From positions 1 to 42,404 of the forward strand of contig JACCTC010000324.1 in the NCBI GenBank assembly GCA_013812655.1: a DNA stretch of 42,404 nt. The letters run 5' to 3'. Shown here in pieces: positions 10,501 through 17,814 of this stretch. This DNA is from Deltaproteobacteria bacterium. Lineage in GTDB: Bacteria > Myxococcota_A > Polyangia > Haliangiales > Haliangiaceae. A program made the position numbers and the translations under genes. The stretch's first letter is position 1. Every line of letters starts with the position of its first letter. The notes below the pieces were generated by a model. It was not told the origin of the DNA. It worked only from the letters and a program-made list of their open reading frames with translations, and did not search any database.

Positions 10501-11061
10501 GATCGCGCGTTCGCGCTGACCGCATCACGCGTGATGGCGACCGCGGCGTTTCGCGAGCTGTTCCCCGATCAGGCGCTCGCCCCCGGCCGCTTGATGGCGG
10601 TGACCCAGGCGACGCTCGTCGTCGCGCAGGTCGACGAGGCCCAGGCGTTGTTTCGCGATCTCGGTGACAGCAAGGCGTTCCCGGTCGCTGCGCGGTTCTA
10701 CGACCTGATCGGCGCACTCGCGCGCGAGTATGGCGGCTCGCTCATCAAGACGTTTGGTGGGCTCGCGATCGCTGCGTTCGAACGGCCCGGTCCCGCCGTC
10801 GAGGCCGCGCTCGCGCTGCAGGCCGCGATCGATGGCGAGCCGTTGACGCATGGTCTGCGCTGCCGTGTTGCCGTGCACCGCGGCCCGGTGATGGCGCTCA
10901 CCCACGCCGGCCGCCTCGACTACTTCGGACAGAACGTCGAGCTCGCGCTCGCGCGTGACGTCACGCTGACATCGCATCCGTCGCGCGAGGCCGCGAACCG
11001 GCTGTACTCGCGCCTTGGTTTCCAGCGCGTCGGCACGAACGTCTATCGACTTCCGCTGTAG
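7582..11061 (+). CDS. pseudokinase / Ser-Thr kinase / SRPBCC / DUF5939 / degenerate class III cyclase fusion
   Basis: This is one 1159-residue polypeptide with five parts. Residues ~20-250 are kinase-like (GAGPDGTVVLAR loop) but have HGG (137-139) in place of HRD and no DFG, so this is a pseudokinase. Residues 280-560 form a complete Hanks-type kinase: LGAGAMGEVW, K311, HRDLKPDN (D405), DFG (433-435) and GTPDYMAPEQ. Residues ~580-725 resemble an SRPBCC/START lipid- or ligand-binding fold. Residues ~745-1000 resemble DUF5939 with a four-Cys zinc ribbon (C822, C825, C844, C847). Residues ~1005-1159 have the class III nucleotide cyclase fold. The two metal-binding Asp positions hold Q1016 and G1060, and the Asn position holds E1120, so cyclase activity is unlikely. 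No membrane segment is seen. Confidence 0.9.
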   Translation: MEPADQTMRALVSAGSRSVDEAFVPIAQLGAGPDGTVVLARRGERLVELHQLTFGPRSPRWAGLAIRIKAISAVDQPTVRPVLAFDPEPPMVVTEGDSFPPLAELIEQTAVELPRAVRILVELGRGLAAAHHVGVFHGGIHPWSVWVGAGDRPRFELIGLATRPSHHAWAARCRAPESADLVDGPADAAADVFAVGALLELFATTGGREADADLREIASDATLADPEARPTMVELVRRLHHVTVPVRGRPTQQTMTAAQTIALDPTALSSPRPAVGVKIGRYELVRQLGAGAMGEVWESIDTASESRVALKLLRPEIARDAELLRRFRKEARVLAKVGSPFIANCIDLNEDRGLHYLVLELVAGGSVGAALKRVTRFPERLALAVVADACRALVEPHRLGIVHRDLKPDNMMFVRAGLELERSPVGQLVKLGDFGIARSVEGQHVADGATREGAVLGTPDYMAPEQCQGTQVTPATDVYALGCCLFALIAGRPPFVVEGDNQMSVILAHLNEPPPKLETVAPEVSPAVAALVARCLAKDPKQRPADAAELFDAIEQMCEGAAVSITAHPAPPVVRASLVQTYDFVWDLAASAEQLWPFVSNTEKMNRATGLAPVRFEIESIGAVGEPSTTGNQRVAGLALKWREHPYEWIEGSRHVVLRVFEKGVLRWYVAEVRLERLPGGGTRLHNTIKLEPRGLLARVLSRWEIGVKYKKRLAAVYTRLDRLLSAGGRPEIDPIDPDIKLPAAARARVEHASAALAAANLESRAVDALTAFLMSASDQDVARIRPLELAARFGVPEEAMIETCLHAAKLGVLEMVWDVICPSCRIPSTVVESLAKIEEHGRCKTCNLGFEVDFSRAIELAFRAAPEVRAVETRTFCVGGPAHFPHVAAQVRLAPGERFALQLTLAPGFYLLRSPQVARVHELRVSAQGGVRRIDVRLGERSDLATLTAGDQLLTVVNPEDREVVVRVERAGDRAFALTASRVMATAAFRELFPDQALAPGRLMAVTQATLVVAQVDEAQALFRDLGDSKAFPVAARFYDLIGALAREYGGSLIKTFGGLAIAAFERPGPAVEAALALQAAIDGEPLTHGLRCRVAVHRGPVMALTHAGRLDYFGQNVELALARDVTLTSHPSREAANRLYSRLGFQRVGTNVYRLPL

Positions 11062-11156
11062 TGCGCGGTGACGCGCGGCGCGTGTGCAGCGCTCGGTTTC
11101 GCGGCTCTCACTTCCGCACGCGTTGCCTCGCTCGCATGCGCCGGTATGCCTGATCC

Positions 11157-12092
11157 ATGCAGCCCTATAGCCGAGAAGCTGTCCTCGATCGCCGTCAACC
11201 CTACGTGCGGTGGAGTGCCGTATTCGCCGGCGCTGCGATCGCCGCCGGACTCTGGTTGCTCCTGCAACTGCTCTTCACAGGTGGTGCCTTGACCGCGATC
11301 GATCCCGACGAGATCGACAACCTCCGCGCGTTTGGCATCGGCGCCACGATCAGCTCGGTGCTCGCGCCGCTGCTCGCGATGTTCGCCGGCGGCGTGGTCG
11401 CCGGCCGGCTCGCATCGCACTACGATCGCAGGGTCGCCGGCATGCACGGTGCGCTGGTCTGGGCGCTCACGTCGATCTTTGGCCTCGTCCTGCTCGGCAG
11501 CGCGGTGTCGTCGATCGTCGATCGCTCGGACGTCACCGCGCACGGCGCGATGGCAGCGCCAGCGCCAGGTACCAAGGACTTCGTCGAGGACTCGCTCGAT
11601 AACGTCAACGCGCGGCTCGAGCAGACCGGCGCGCCGACGATCACGCTCGAGCAGCTGATCGATGCGTCGCACAACGCCGGCGGCCGGGCCGGCATCAACC
11701 GCGATGCCTTCGTCGCGCGGCTCGACAACCAGACGAACCTGTCGCGCCCCGAGGCCGAGGCCGCGCTCGGTCACCTCGGCGATCGCGCGCCCGACGTGAT
11801 CGCGGCCGCCACCGAGCTCGGCACCCATCGCGAGAACGCGCTCGAAGCCGCCGAGGAAACCGGCAAGGGCCTGCTCGCTGCCGGCGTCGCGCTGTTCCTC
11901 TGCCTCGCGCTCGCCATCGCCGGCGCGCTCTTCGGCGCTCGCCGTCTGGACCGTGACCGCGATCGTGGCACCCGCGGCTACGATCGCCCCGAGACCATCC
12001 CCGGCCGAGCGGCGGGCGTCTCCCACACCACCGCGCCGTATCCGACGACCGGCACCACCGACCCGTCGCTCCGCCGCGATCCGCTCGAGTGA
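11157..12092 (+). CDS. four-TM membrane protein, unknown function
   Basis: This 311-residue protein starts at ATG 11157. It has four hydrophobic segments: about residues 18-45 (WSAVFAGAAIAAGLWLLLQ), 62-84, 95-120 and, after a long soluble loop, about 238-262. The loop (125-235) is acidic and Ala-rich. The C-terminus after the last membrane segment is basic, then Thr/Pro-rich. The opening VRWSAVFAGAAIAAGLWLLLQ motif recurs in a widespread uncharacterised membrane family, recalled from memory. No Shine-Dalgarno precedes the start. An 18-base palindrome and a terminator-like hairpin follow the stop. Confidence 0.75.
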   Translation: MQPYSREAVLDRRQPYVRWSAVFAGAAIAAGLWLLLQLLFTGGALTAIDPDEIDNLRAFGIGATISSVLAPLLAMFAGGVVAGRLASHYDRRVAGMHGALVWALTSIFGLVLLGSAVSSIVDRSDVTAHGAMAAPAPGTKDFVEDSLDNVNARLEQTGAPTITLEQLIDASHNAGGRAGINRDAFVARLDNQTNLSRPEAEAALGHLGDRAPDVIAAATELGTHRENALEAAEETGKGLLAAGVALFLCLALAIAGALFGARRLDRDRDRGTRGYDRPETIPGRAAGVSHTTAPYPTTGTTDPSLRRDPLE

Positions 12093-12094
12093 GC

Positions 12095-12112
12095 GAGCCG
12101 AGCGCTCGGCTC
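12095..12112. repeat. perfect 18-bp palindrome after the membrane protein gene
   Basis: GAGCCGAGC is followed directly by its reverse complement GCTCGGCTC, three bases after the stop at 12092. It may be part of the transcription end or a binding site. No T-run follows it directly. Confidence 0.6.
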
Positions 12113-12119
12113 CACCCCA

Positions 12120-12155
12120 CGAGACTCCGTGCCTGTGGCGGGTCTCGCGGTTTTC
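12120..12155 (+). terminator. putative Rho-independent terminator
   Basis: CGAGAC (12120-12125) pairs with GTCTCG (12142-12147), extended inward by one wobble and one C-G pair. The loop is about 12 bases, and CGG then TTTTCTT follow. It would end transcription of the plus-strand membrane gene before the convergent lipoprotein gene. Confidence 0.5.
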
Positions 12156-12166
12156 TTACGTGGCGT

Positions 12167-12706
12167 TCACTTCGGCTTGAGTGACGTGCACATCTTCGCG
12201 ACGAGCGGGATGTGTTCCTTCGCGGTGCCCTTCTTGTTCATCGGGTAGAGGCGCGCGGAGCAGGTCAGCGCGCCGTCACCGAGGAACGTCTCGCCACGGA
12301 TCAAGTAATCCTGCTTGTCGGGCTTGGCATCGTTCTGGATGGCGTAGACGAAGCCGGTCGCGGTCTCTTCCTGGAACAGCACGTCGGTCGGGGCCTTGAC
12401 CGAGGACTCGCCCTTGAGCGCCTCGGCGAGTGTGTGCTTCTTGTCGGTCTTGCCGACCGAGACGTTCGGTGCGAACACGTAATCCTCGTCGCCGACGTTC
12501 GCGTGGTAGGCGTACTCGACGTTGTACGCCGACTCGACCGACGACTTCCGCATGCCCTTGGGCAACTGGATCGTGTAGGCGGCGCCGCCGAACGTGTCGT
12601 TGACCGTCTGGAGTGGTTGCTTGGACCAGTGCGTGGGGCCGTCGTTGCCCCCACAGGCGGAGGCGCTGACGAGCAGCGCGACGATCGTGATTCGCATCAT
12701 TCGCAT
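12167..12706 (-). CDS. small lipoprotein, unknown function
   Basis: This 179-residue protein has an N-terminal signal (MRMMRITIVALLVSASAC) ending in a lipobox-like SASAC and then GGNDGP, typical of exported lipoproteins here. The mature part alternates beta-like segments (AAYTIQLPKGM, YVFAPNVSVGKT, DYLIRGETFLGD) and ends with two cysteines that could form a disulfide (SARLYPMNKK ... AKMCTSLKPK). I recognise no family. It lies 10 bases after the stop of the MshEN-GAF-HEAT gene and is probably its operon partner. It ends convergently to the four-TM membrane gene. Confidence 0.78.
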   Translation of the reverse strand: MRMMRITIVALLVSASACGGNDGPTHWSKQPLQTVNDTFGGAAYTIQLPKGMRKSSVESAYNVEYAYHANVGDEDYVFAPNVSVGKTDKKHTLAEALKGESSVKAPTDVLFQEETATGFVYAIQNDAKPDKQDYLIRGETFLGDGALTCSARLYPMNKKGTAKEHIPLVAKMCTSLKPK

Positions 12707-12716
12707 CCGGGCGAGT

Positions 12717-15356
12717 CTACGACGGGTCGTGACGGATCGGCAGGACCGCGGTCGGGCGATGGCGCTCGTCGTCGCGGACCGTCGTGAACCGCCGCTGTCC
12801 GGAGTCTCGCCACCACGCGGCCCAGCGCTCGGCGGCGGCCTCGCGATCGCGCTTCGGCAGATCGTGGTGATAGCCGAAGTACTCGCCGGTGAGCCTGCGG
12901 AGCGCCTTGATCGCGTTCTCGCGGATCGCGTCTTCCTTGTGGCCGAGGCCCTCGATCAGCCACTCGATGCGATGGCGCGCGCGGGCGCCCTCGTGCCACT
13001 TGCGCCACTTCTTCTCGCTCGTCCCGAAGTCCTGGCCGGTCAGCGCGATCAGCGCCTTGCGTGCGTGCTCGCCGCCGCGATCGGCACGCTCGATCACGCC
13101 GATCAGATCAGGGATCGCGTCGATGTCGCCGAGCTCGACGATCGCGGCAGTCGCGGCGCCGACGACCTCGGAGTCAGTCGAGTGAACTGCGCGACGGGCG
13201 CGGAGCAGCGCGTGCCCGAGATCCTGCAGCGGATAACCGGCGAGCGCCTCGATCGCGCACGCGCGGACGCCGAAGTCCTGGTCGAACAGCCGCTCGGCGA
13301 GCGCGAACACCGCCGTCCGCGGGCGCAGCTCCGAGGTGCACAGCGTCGCGTAGAACCGGACGTCGCGCCCTGGCGCGCCCATCGTGTCGATCAGCAGCTC
13401 GGCGGCGACCGAACCGAGCTGGACCACGAGCTCGAGCAGCCCGCCGTACTGTGCGGCCCGCAGCGGCCGGCCGGAGACGCTGAACCGATCGACGCGCAAC
13501 TTGCCGGGGAAGCGCGTCATCAGCGCGGCGATCGTCTCTTTCGCGCGGTCGAGGGCTTCGCTGATCGCCTGATCGGACGCGCCTTCGCCACCGGCCTCGA
13601 TCGCGTCGAGGAGCTCGTCGATCGGCCGCGGCGGCTCGGCCTCGATCGAGAGCTCGGTCCCCTGCTCGAATGATGGCGCCGATGGCCGCTGGTCGGGGGT
13701 GGCCCAGTTGCCCTCGCGCGTGATCGGTCGGGTGTCGATCATCTCGGCCTCGATCTCGACGACTGGCGCGTCGGTCGGTGCGCGGTAGCCGGCGGACTTG
13801 TGCTTGACGATCAGCCGGGCGATCGCGTCGGATGCAGCCATCGCCATCGGCAACAGCTCGGTGACATCGGAGAGCCGGATATCGGAGTGAACGCGGTGGG
13901 CGACGACGATCGCGACGACCCGCTCGCGGATCACGATCGGCAGGAGCAGCGCGGACGGCGGCATCGTGCCACCGAGCCGCAGCACCATCGAGTCGATGCC
14001 CGGATCCCCCGAGACCAGCGGGCCGATGTGCGACTGGTGATTGGAGACCACCGTGCGAAACGGCGAGACGACGTCGAGCGGGATCAGGACCGTCTCGATC
14101 GCCTTGGTATCGAGACTCTCCTCGGCGAGCGCGACACGTCCGATCGCGGCGCCGCCCTGCACGGTGAGCAGCCCCGCCCAGCGCGCGCGCGAACGAGCCG
14201 CGCGCAGCAGCGTCAGGAACACGGTGTCGCGATCCTCCGCGGTCGCGAGCAGCTGGCGCGCGGTGACGATCATCAGCGGCGCGTCGCGGCCCTCCGTCGC
14301 GATCGGCGCGGTCGCCGGGCGGCGCTTGATCGCAGGAGCGCTGCCAGGCCGCTCGAGCGAGACAGGCATGCTCGTCTTCGGCTCCGTCACCAGGCGCGGG
14401 ATGCCGGTGCTCGGCGTGTCGACCTGCACCTTCACCTTCGGCTCCTCCAAAACGCCGCCACCGACGGCGGGCGCGTGCGGATGAATCCGGCTGTCGGCCT
14501 TGTTGGGGGTCACGCCGACGACCGTCGCCGTGCGCGAGCGCGGGATGTCGACGGGGATCGAAGCCACTGATGGATCGGGCGCGACGAGCTTGAGGGTATC
14601 GGCGGTGTTCGGGACCGGCGTGATCCGCTGCAGCTTGATCGTGGCGACCGGCGCGGTGCCGGGTGGGGTCGCGATGCGTCGCGGCGTCGGCGTCAGCCGC
14701 TGCGGCATCTCGGTCTTCTCGGTCGCATCACCCGAGGTCTCGACAGGTGCGGGCACCGCCGCGCGCGCCGGGTTCGGCACGATCGGGGGACGCGGGACTT
14801 CTTGCACGACCGTCACGTCCGACACCGGAGCGTGGTCGTCGACGATGATCGTCTTGGCCTTGCCGACCGGCGGCACCGTCGCGTCGACATCGAGTGACCG
14901 GGCGAGCGTCGTGAACCGTGCCGGCGCGTCGAGGGCGTAGGCGGCCGCGAACACGAGGTGCCAGCGATACTCGGGCGTGATCAGCGGCTGGATCGGGCGG
15001 TCGAGCAGGTCCGCGAGATCCTCGAGCGACGACAGCTCGAGCGGCGAGCACACGAGGACGCGAACGGCGTCGCTGTCGACGGTGACGGGCACGGCACGAA
15101 ATCGCTCCGCGAGCTCGCAGCCCAGCAGCGCGACCGCGGCCGGATCGACGTGCTCGCCCTCGTCGCGTGCGGCGGGCGGCAGGCCCGAGGCGAGCGCGAG
15201 GTACTGGGTGAGGCGATCCTCGGGGACGAGGTTCATCTCGAGGAGGATCGTGTCGAGGCTGCCGCCGTAGATGACCTGGCGCTGGAACGCCTTCTCCATG
15301 CGCTTGACGCCGACGAGGCCGTCGCGCACCAGCAGGGAGCTCAGCCGCGCGGGCAA
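12717..15356 (-). CDS. MshEN (GspE N-terminal)-GAF-HEAT repeat protein
   Basis: This 879-residue cytoplasmic protein starts with TTG at 15356, with GAGGCG upstream. Residues ~1-150 resemble the N-terminal MshEN domain of type II secretion/pilus ATPases (LVRDGLVGVKRMEKAFQRQ, LALASGLPP, LELSSLEDLADLLDRP). In other proteins this domain can bind cyclic di-GMP. Residues ~160-365 are a Pro/Thr/Val-rich linker. Residues ~370-540 look like a GAF fold (LLTVQGGAAIGRVALAEESL ... ALLLPIVIRERVVAIVVAHR). The C-terminal ~280 residues are helical HEAT-type repeats (VVGAATAAIVELGDIDAIPDL, AIRENAIKALRRLTGEYFG). No ATPase domain is present, so it is likely a signalling or scaffold protein. An RDD gene lies upstream and a lipoprotein gene downstream. 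Confidence 0.82.
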   Translation of the reverse strand: MPARLSSLLVRDGLVGVKRMEKAFQRQVIYGGSLDTILLEMNLVPEDRLTQYLALASGLPPAARDEGEHVDPAAVALLGCELAERFRAVPVTVDSDAVRVLVCSPLELSSLEDLADLLDRPIQPLITPEYRWHLVFAAAYALDAPARFTTLARSLDVDATVPPVGKAKTIIVDDHAPVSDVTVVQEVPRPPIVPNPARAAVPAPVETSGDATEKTEMPQRLTPTPRRIATPPGTAPVATIKLQRITPVPNTADTLKLVAPDPSVASIPVDIPRSRTATVVGVTPNKADSRIHPHAPAVGGGVLEEPKVKVQVDTPSTGIPRLVTEPKTSMPVSLERPGSAPAIKRRPATAPIATEGRDAPLMIVTARQLLATAEDRDTVFLTLLRAARSRARWAGLLTVQGGAAIGRVALAEESLDTKAIETVLIPLDVVSPFRTVVSNHQSHIGPLVSGDPGIDSMVLRLGGTMPPSALLLPIVIRERVVAIVVAHRVHSDIRLSDVTELLPMAMAASDAIARLIVKHKSAGYRAPTDAPVVEIEAEMIDTRPITREGNWATPDQRPSAPSFEQGTELSIEAEPPRPIDELLDAIEAGGEGASDQAISEALDRAKETIAALMTRFPGKLRVDRFSVSGRPLRAAQYGGLLELVVQLGSVAAELLIDTMGAPGRDVRFYATLCTSELRPRTAVFALAERLFDQDFGVRACAIEALAGYPLQDLGHALLRARRAVHSTDSEVVGAATAAIVELGDIDAIPDLIGVIERADRGGEHARKALIALTGQDFGTSEKKWRKWHEGARARHRIEWLIEGLGHKEDAIRENAIKALRRLTGEYFGYHHDLPKRDREAAAERWAAWWRDSGQRRFTTVRDDERHRPTAVLPIRHDPS

Positions 15357-15372
15357 TGTCGCCTCGTCCGCC

Positions 15373-16002
15373 TCATGCGCGGATCACGTAGGTACCGGCG
15401 ATCCAGTCCTGCAGGCCACGCTTCTCGCTGTCGAAGGCGATCCACAAAAACCCGAGAAACAACGTGGCGACCCCGGCGAGATAGCCGGCACACCGTGCCG
15501 CGCAGCGTGCGGGGGACGGGCGGTCGCCGTACACGTCGATGATCCGGATCTTGAGGAGGCGCATGCCGAGCGTGTGGCCGAGGACGATGTGGAACACCAG
15601 CAGGTACGTGAGCCCGATCGCGACGAACAGGCCAAAGCCCATCACGAGGGCCGGATCGGTCGCGAGCGCGAGGTCGATCCAGAGATCGAGATCGAGCAGG
15701 CGAAGGTTGCTCGGCGGCAGGTGAACGCCGGCGATCTTGCTGACGATGAGCGTGATCAGCAGCGCGCACGGGATGAGGACCGCGAGATCGACCAGCGCGG
15801 CGACCGCGCGCCGCCAGAACCCGACGACGTGCACGGTGGAGGCCGCACGAGCGGATGGGCGCAACACCGGCTCGGCTGCGGCGGTGAACGCCGGCGTGGC
15901 AGAATTCTTCACCGTGGCGTCGCCGTCCGTGGCGGCTTGCACACCTGGCCCATCGGCCTGGTCCCGCAGCAGGGACGGCTCGGTTTCCGACATCGAAGAC
16001 AT
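15373..16002 (-). CDS. RDD family membrane protein
   Basis: This 209-residue protein has an N-terminal ~65-residue disordered cytoplasmic stretch, then the RDD core. GFWRRAVAALVDLAVLIPCALL carries the Arg and Asp of the first motif. Two more hydrophobic segments follow (about LVMGFGLFVAIGLTYLLVFHIVLG and CAGYLAGVATLFLGFLWIAF). HTLGMRLLKIRIIDVYGDRP and the DSEKRGLQDWIAGTYVI ending are typical of the family. The open frame extends to 16224, but the upstream part is Arg/Ser-rich and non-family-like. ATG 16002, or ATG 15993 three codons on, is therefore the better start. Its stop is 16 bases before the MshEN-GAF-HEAT gene, which suggests co-transcription. RDD proteins often act in transport, but the substrate is unknown. 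Confidence 0.85.
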   Translation of the reverse strand: MSSMSETEPSLLRDQADGPGVQAATDGDATVKNSATPAFTAAAEPVLRPSARAASTVHVVGFWRRAVAALVDLAVLIPCALLITLIVSKIAGVHLPPSNLRLLDLDLWIDLALATDPALVMGFGLFVAIGLTYLLVFHIVLGHTLGMRLLKIRIIDVYGDRPSPARCAARCAGYLAGVATLFLGFLWIAFDSEKRGLQDWIAGTYVIRA

Positions 16003-16094
16003 TTCTAGCCCGTCGCCACTATCGAACGCAAATATGCGGAGGCGCTGGAGATCCTGGAGGTCCCGAAGTTGCTGACCCAGGGCCGGCGTCGATC

Positions 16095-16349
16095 TTGAAC
16101 CCCTACCGTCACGTGAGCACCCAACCGACTGATCTCGACGGCTATGTCGCGAGCGTCCTTGGCGAGTTGATCGGGCCCGAGCGAGCCGCCGAGGTGCTCG
16201 CCGACGCGACGACGTCACTCGCACTGGCCACGATCGAGAGCTGGGAACATGTCGCCCAGATCGGCGGGTTCCTCGCGGGCCAACCCAACTTCGTCGGCCT
16301 TGCCGGGGACCTGCTCGTGCTCAAGGCCCGCGACGCGACCGCCAGCTGA
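16095..16349 (+). CDS. small conserved-looking protein, unknown function
   Basis: This 84-residue acidic protein is rich in helix formers (YVASVLGELIGPERAAEVLADATTSLALATIESWEHVAQIGGFL). It starts with TTG at 16095, or GTG at 16113. It reads as one small helical domain with no signal peptide. Neither start has a good Shine-Dalgarno. It is divergent from the RDD gene and upstream of the LysR regulator on the same strand. I recognise no family. Codon choice looks like the neighbouring real genes. Confidence 0.55.
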   Translation: MNPYRHVSTQPTDLDGYVASVLGELIGPERAAEVLADATTSLALATIESWEHVAQIGGFLAGQPNFVGLAGDLLVLKARDATAS

Positions 16350-16357
16350 CGCGGTCG
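16336..16357 (+). terminator. weak hairpin across the stop of the small gene
   Basis: CGACCGC pairs with GCGGTCG around an 8-base loop that holds the TGA stop, followed by GGTTTC. A second short hairpin (ATCGGG-TTT-CCCGAT, 16371-16385) follows. Neither has a true T-run, so a terminator role is only possible. Confidence 0.25.
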
Positions 16358-16464
16358 GGTTTCGAGCGCCATCGGGTTTCCCGATGATGTCGCAATGGCC
16401 ACGGAGGTCGGGTCTGGGTCGTTGCGAGTCGCCGCCAGGCATGTTTACCGTCGGCGGGGGCTCG

Positions 16465-17349
16465 ATGCTGAACTACAACCACCTGCACTACTTCCACGTG
16501 GCCGCGGTCGAGGGCTCGGTCGCGGCCGCGGCGGAGCGGCTCGGGGTCACGCAACCGACGGTCAGCGAGCAGGTGCGAGCTCTCGAGCGCGCGCTCGTGG
16601 TCAGCCTGTTCGAGCGCACGCCCGGCGGGCTCAAGCTCACCGAGGCTGGCCGGCTCGCGTTCGAGCACACCTCGGTCATGTTCCGGGCCGGCGAGCGCCT
16701 GCTCGAGTCGCTCGGCACCGGCGGCTCCGAGGTCCCGCGTACGCTGCGCGTCGGGATCGGCAGCGGGGTCGCGCGCGCGAGCACCACCGACTTCCTGATG
16801 CCGCTGCTCGCGCTCGAGGCGTGCGTTCCGACAATCCGCTGCAGCGATGCCGCCGAGCTCCTGCGTGACCTCCGCAACAACGAGCTCGACCTCGTGCTGG
16901 TCGAGACCGAGCCGGTTGATAGCGCGCGCCCGGGCGTGAATTCGGTGGTGCTGCTCGATCGGGTCACGCTCGTCGCGGTGGCACCGTCGTCGGTGACGCC
17001 GATGGCGGACTGGCAGAACGTCGGGCTCGTGCACTACCGCGCGACGTCCGCATATCGCTGGGACGTCGAGGCATATCTCGAAGCGCACGGCCTGCGTCCG
17101 AAGATCGCCGCGGAGGCCGACGACTCGCTGTTTCTCGTCGAGGCGGCGGCGCACGGTGGCTACGTCGCGTTCGTGCCGCGATCGGTCGCTCGCGATGCCG
17201 TGGCCGCGAAGCGCCTGCGCGTGCTCGCGGAGGTCGCGACCGCGCACGCGGGGGTTCACGCGCTGTACTCGGACGGCGCGGGGGCCGAGCTCGCGCAGCG
17301 GGCCGTCGAGGTCCTGATCGATCACATGCGAGCGATGCATGCCGACTGA
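16465..17349 (+). CDS. LysR-type transcriptional regulator, NhaR-like
   Basis: This 294-residue protein starts MLNYNHLHYFHVAAVEGSVAAAAERLGVTQPTVSEQ, the N-terminal winged helix-turn-helix of LysR regulators. The opening NYNHLHYF is typical of the NhaR branch, which in enterobacteria activates a sodium/proton antiporter gene in response to sodium. Residues ~95-290 form the periplasmic-binding-protein-like effector domain (LRVGIGSGVA, DLVLVETEP, YVAFVPRSVA). A GGCGGGGG stretch sits just before ATG 16465. The upstream ATG at 16441 would add eight residues. No antiporter gene is in the window, so the regulated target is unknown. A receiver-domain gene follows on the same strand after about 70 bases. 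Confidence 0.88.
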   Translation: MLNYNHLHYFHVAAVEGSVAAAAERLGVTQPTVSEQVRALERALVVSLFERTPGGLKLTEAGRLAFEHTSVMFRAGERLLESLGTGGSEVPRTLRVGIGSGVARASTTDFLMPLLALEACVPTIRCSDAAELLRDLRNNELDLVLVETEPVDSARPGVNSVVLLDRVTLVAVAPSSVTPMADWQNVGLVHYRATSAYRWDVEAYLEAHGLRPKIAAEADDSLFLVEAAAHGGYVAFVPRSVARDAVAAKRLRVLAEVATAHAGVHALYSDGAGAELAQRAVEVLIDHMRAMHAD

Positions 17350-17418
17350 TCGGGTGTTTTCCGAGGCCCCGTCGCAGGCCCTTCTGGGTCGCTTCCTCAC
17401 GCTCTTCCTGCTTGCTGC

Positions 17419-17814
17419 ATGCGACGACGTGCGCCACGGTGTTGCGTGATCGTGGGAGGGCACCGGATCCTTGTCGTCGAGGACAACGACGACGCACGCG
17501 AGATGCTCGCCGATCTGCTGAGCGCCCGCGGCTACGCGACGTGTGCCGCGCCCGACGCCGATCGCGCGCTCGCACTCGCGGTCGATTTTCAGCCAACGAT
17601 CGCGCTGCTCGACATCGGCCTGCCATCCACGGATGGTTACGATCTCGCGCGCCGGCTACGCGAGGTGACCGGGCTGGAGGAGCTGAGGATCGTCGCGGTC
17701 ACCGGGTATGGCCAGGAAGCGGATCGCCGGCGCTCGCGCGAGGCTGGCATCGACGTCCACCTCGTGAAGCCGGTCGAGCTTGCGGTGCTGACTGCTGCCT
17801 TCGACCGCGCCTGA
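17419..17814 (+). CDS. single-domain response regulator (CheY-like receiver)
   Basis: This 131-residue protein is almost entirely a receiver domain. It has HRILVVEDNDDAREML with the acidic pair, the phospho-acceptor D65 in LLDIGLPSTDGYDLA, the conserved Thr in VAVTGYG, and K117 in LVKPVEL. There is no output domain. It would act by phospho-relay or by binding a partner, with the kinase encoded elsewhere. The start is uncertain: ATG 17419 lacks a Shine-Dalgarno, and GTG 17446 or 17452 would trim an Arg/Cys-rich tail. Its TGA stop touches the stop of the convergent receiver-NTF2 gene (TGATCA), so the two receiver genes sit tail to tail. Confidence 0.87.
   Translation: MRRRAPRCCVIVGGHRILVVEDNDDAREMLADLLSARGYATCAAPDADRALALAVDFQPTIALLDIGLPSTDGYDLARRLREVTGLEELRIVAVTGYGQEADRRRSREAGIDVHLVKPVELAVLTAAFDRA

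Noticed and set aside
16003-16094. Coding-like string ERKYAEALEILEVPKLLTQ in the gap between the RDD gene and the small gene
   Set aside because: The frame has stops on both sides, about 27 codons and no usable start. It may be a scrap of an older gene, but nothing supports expression.
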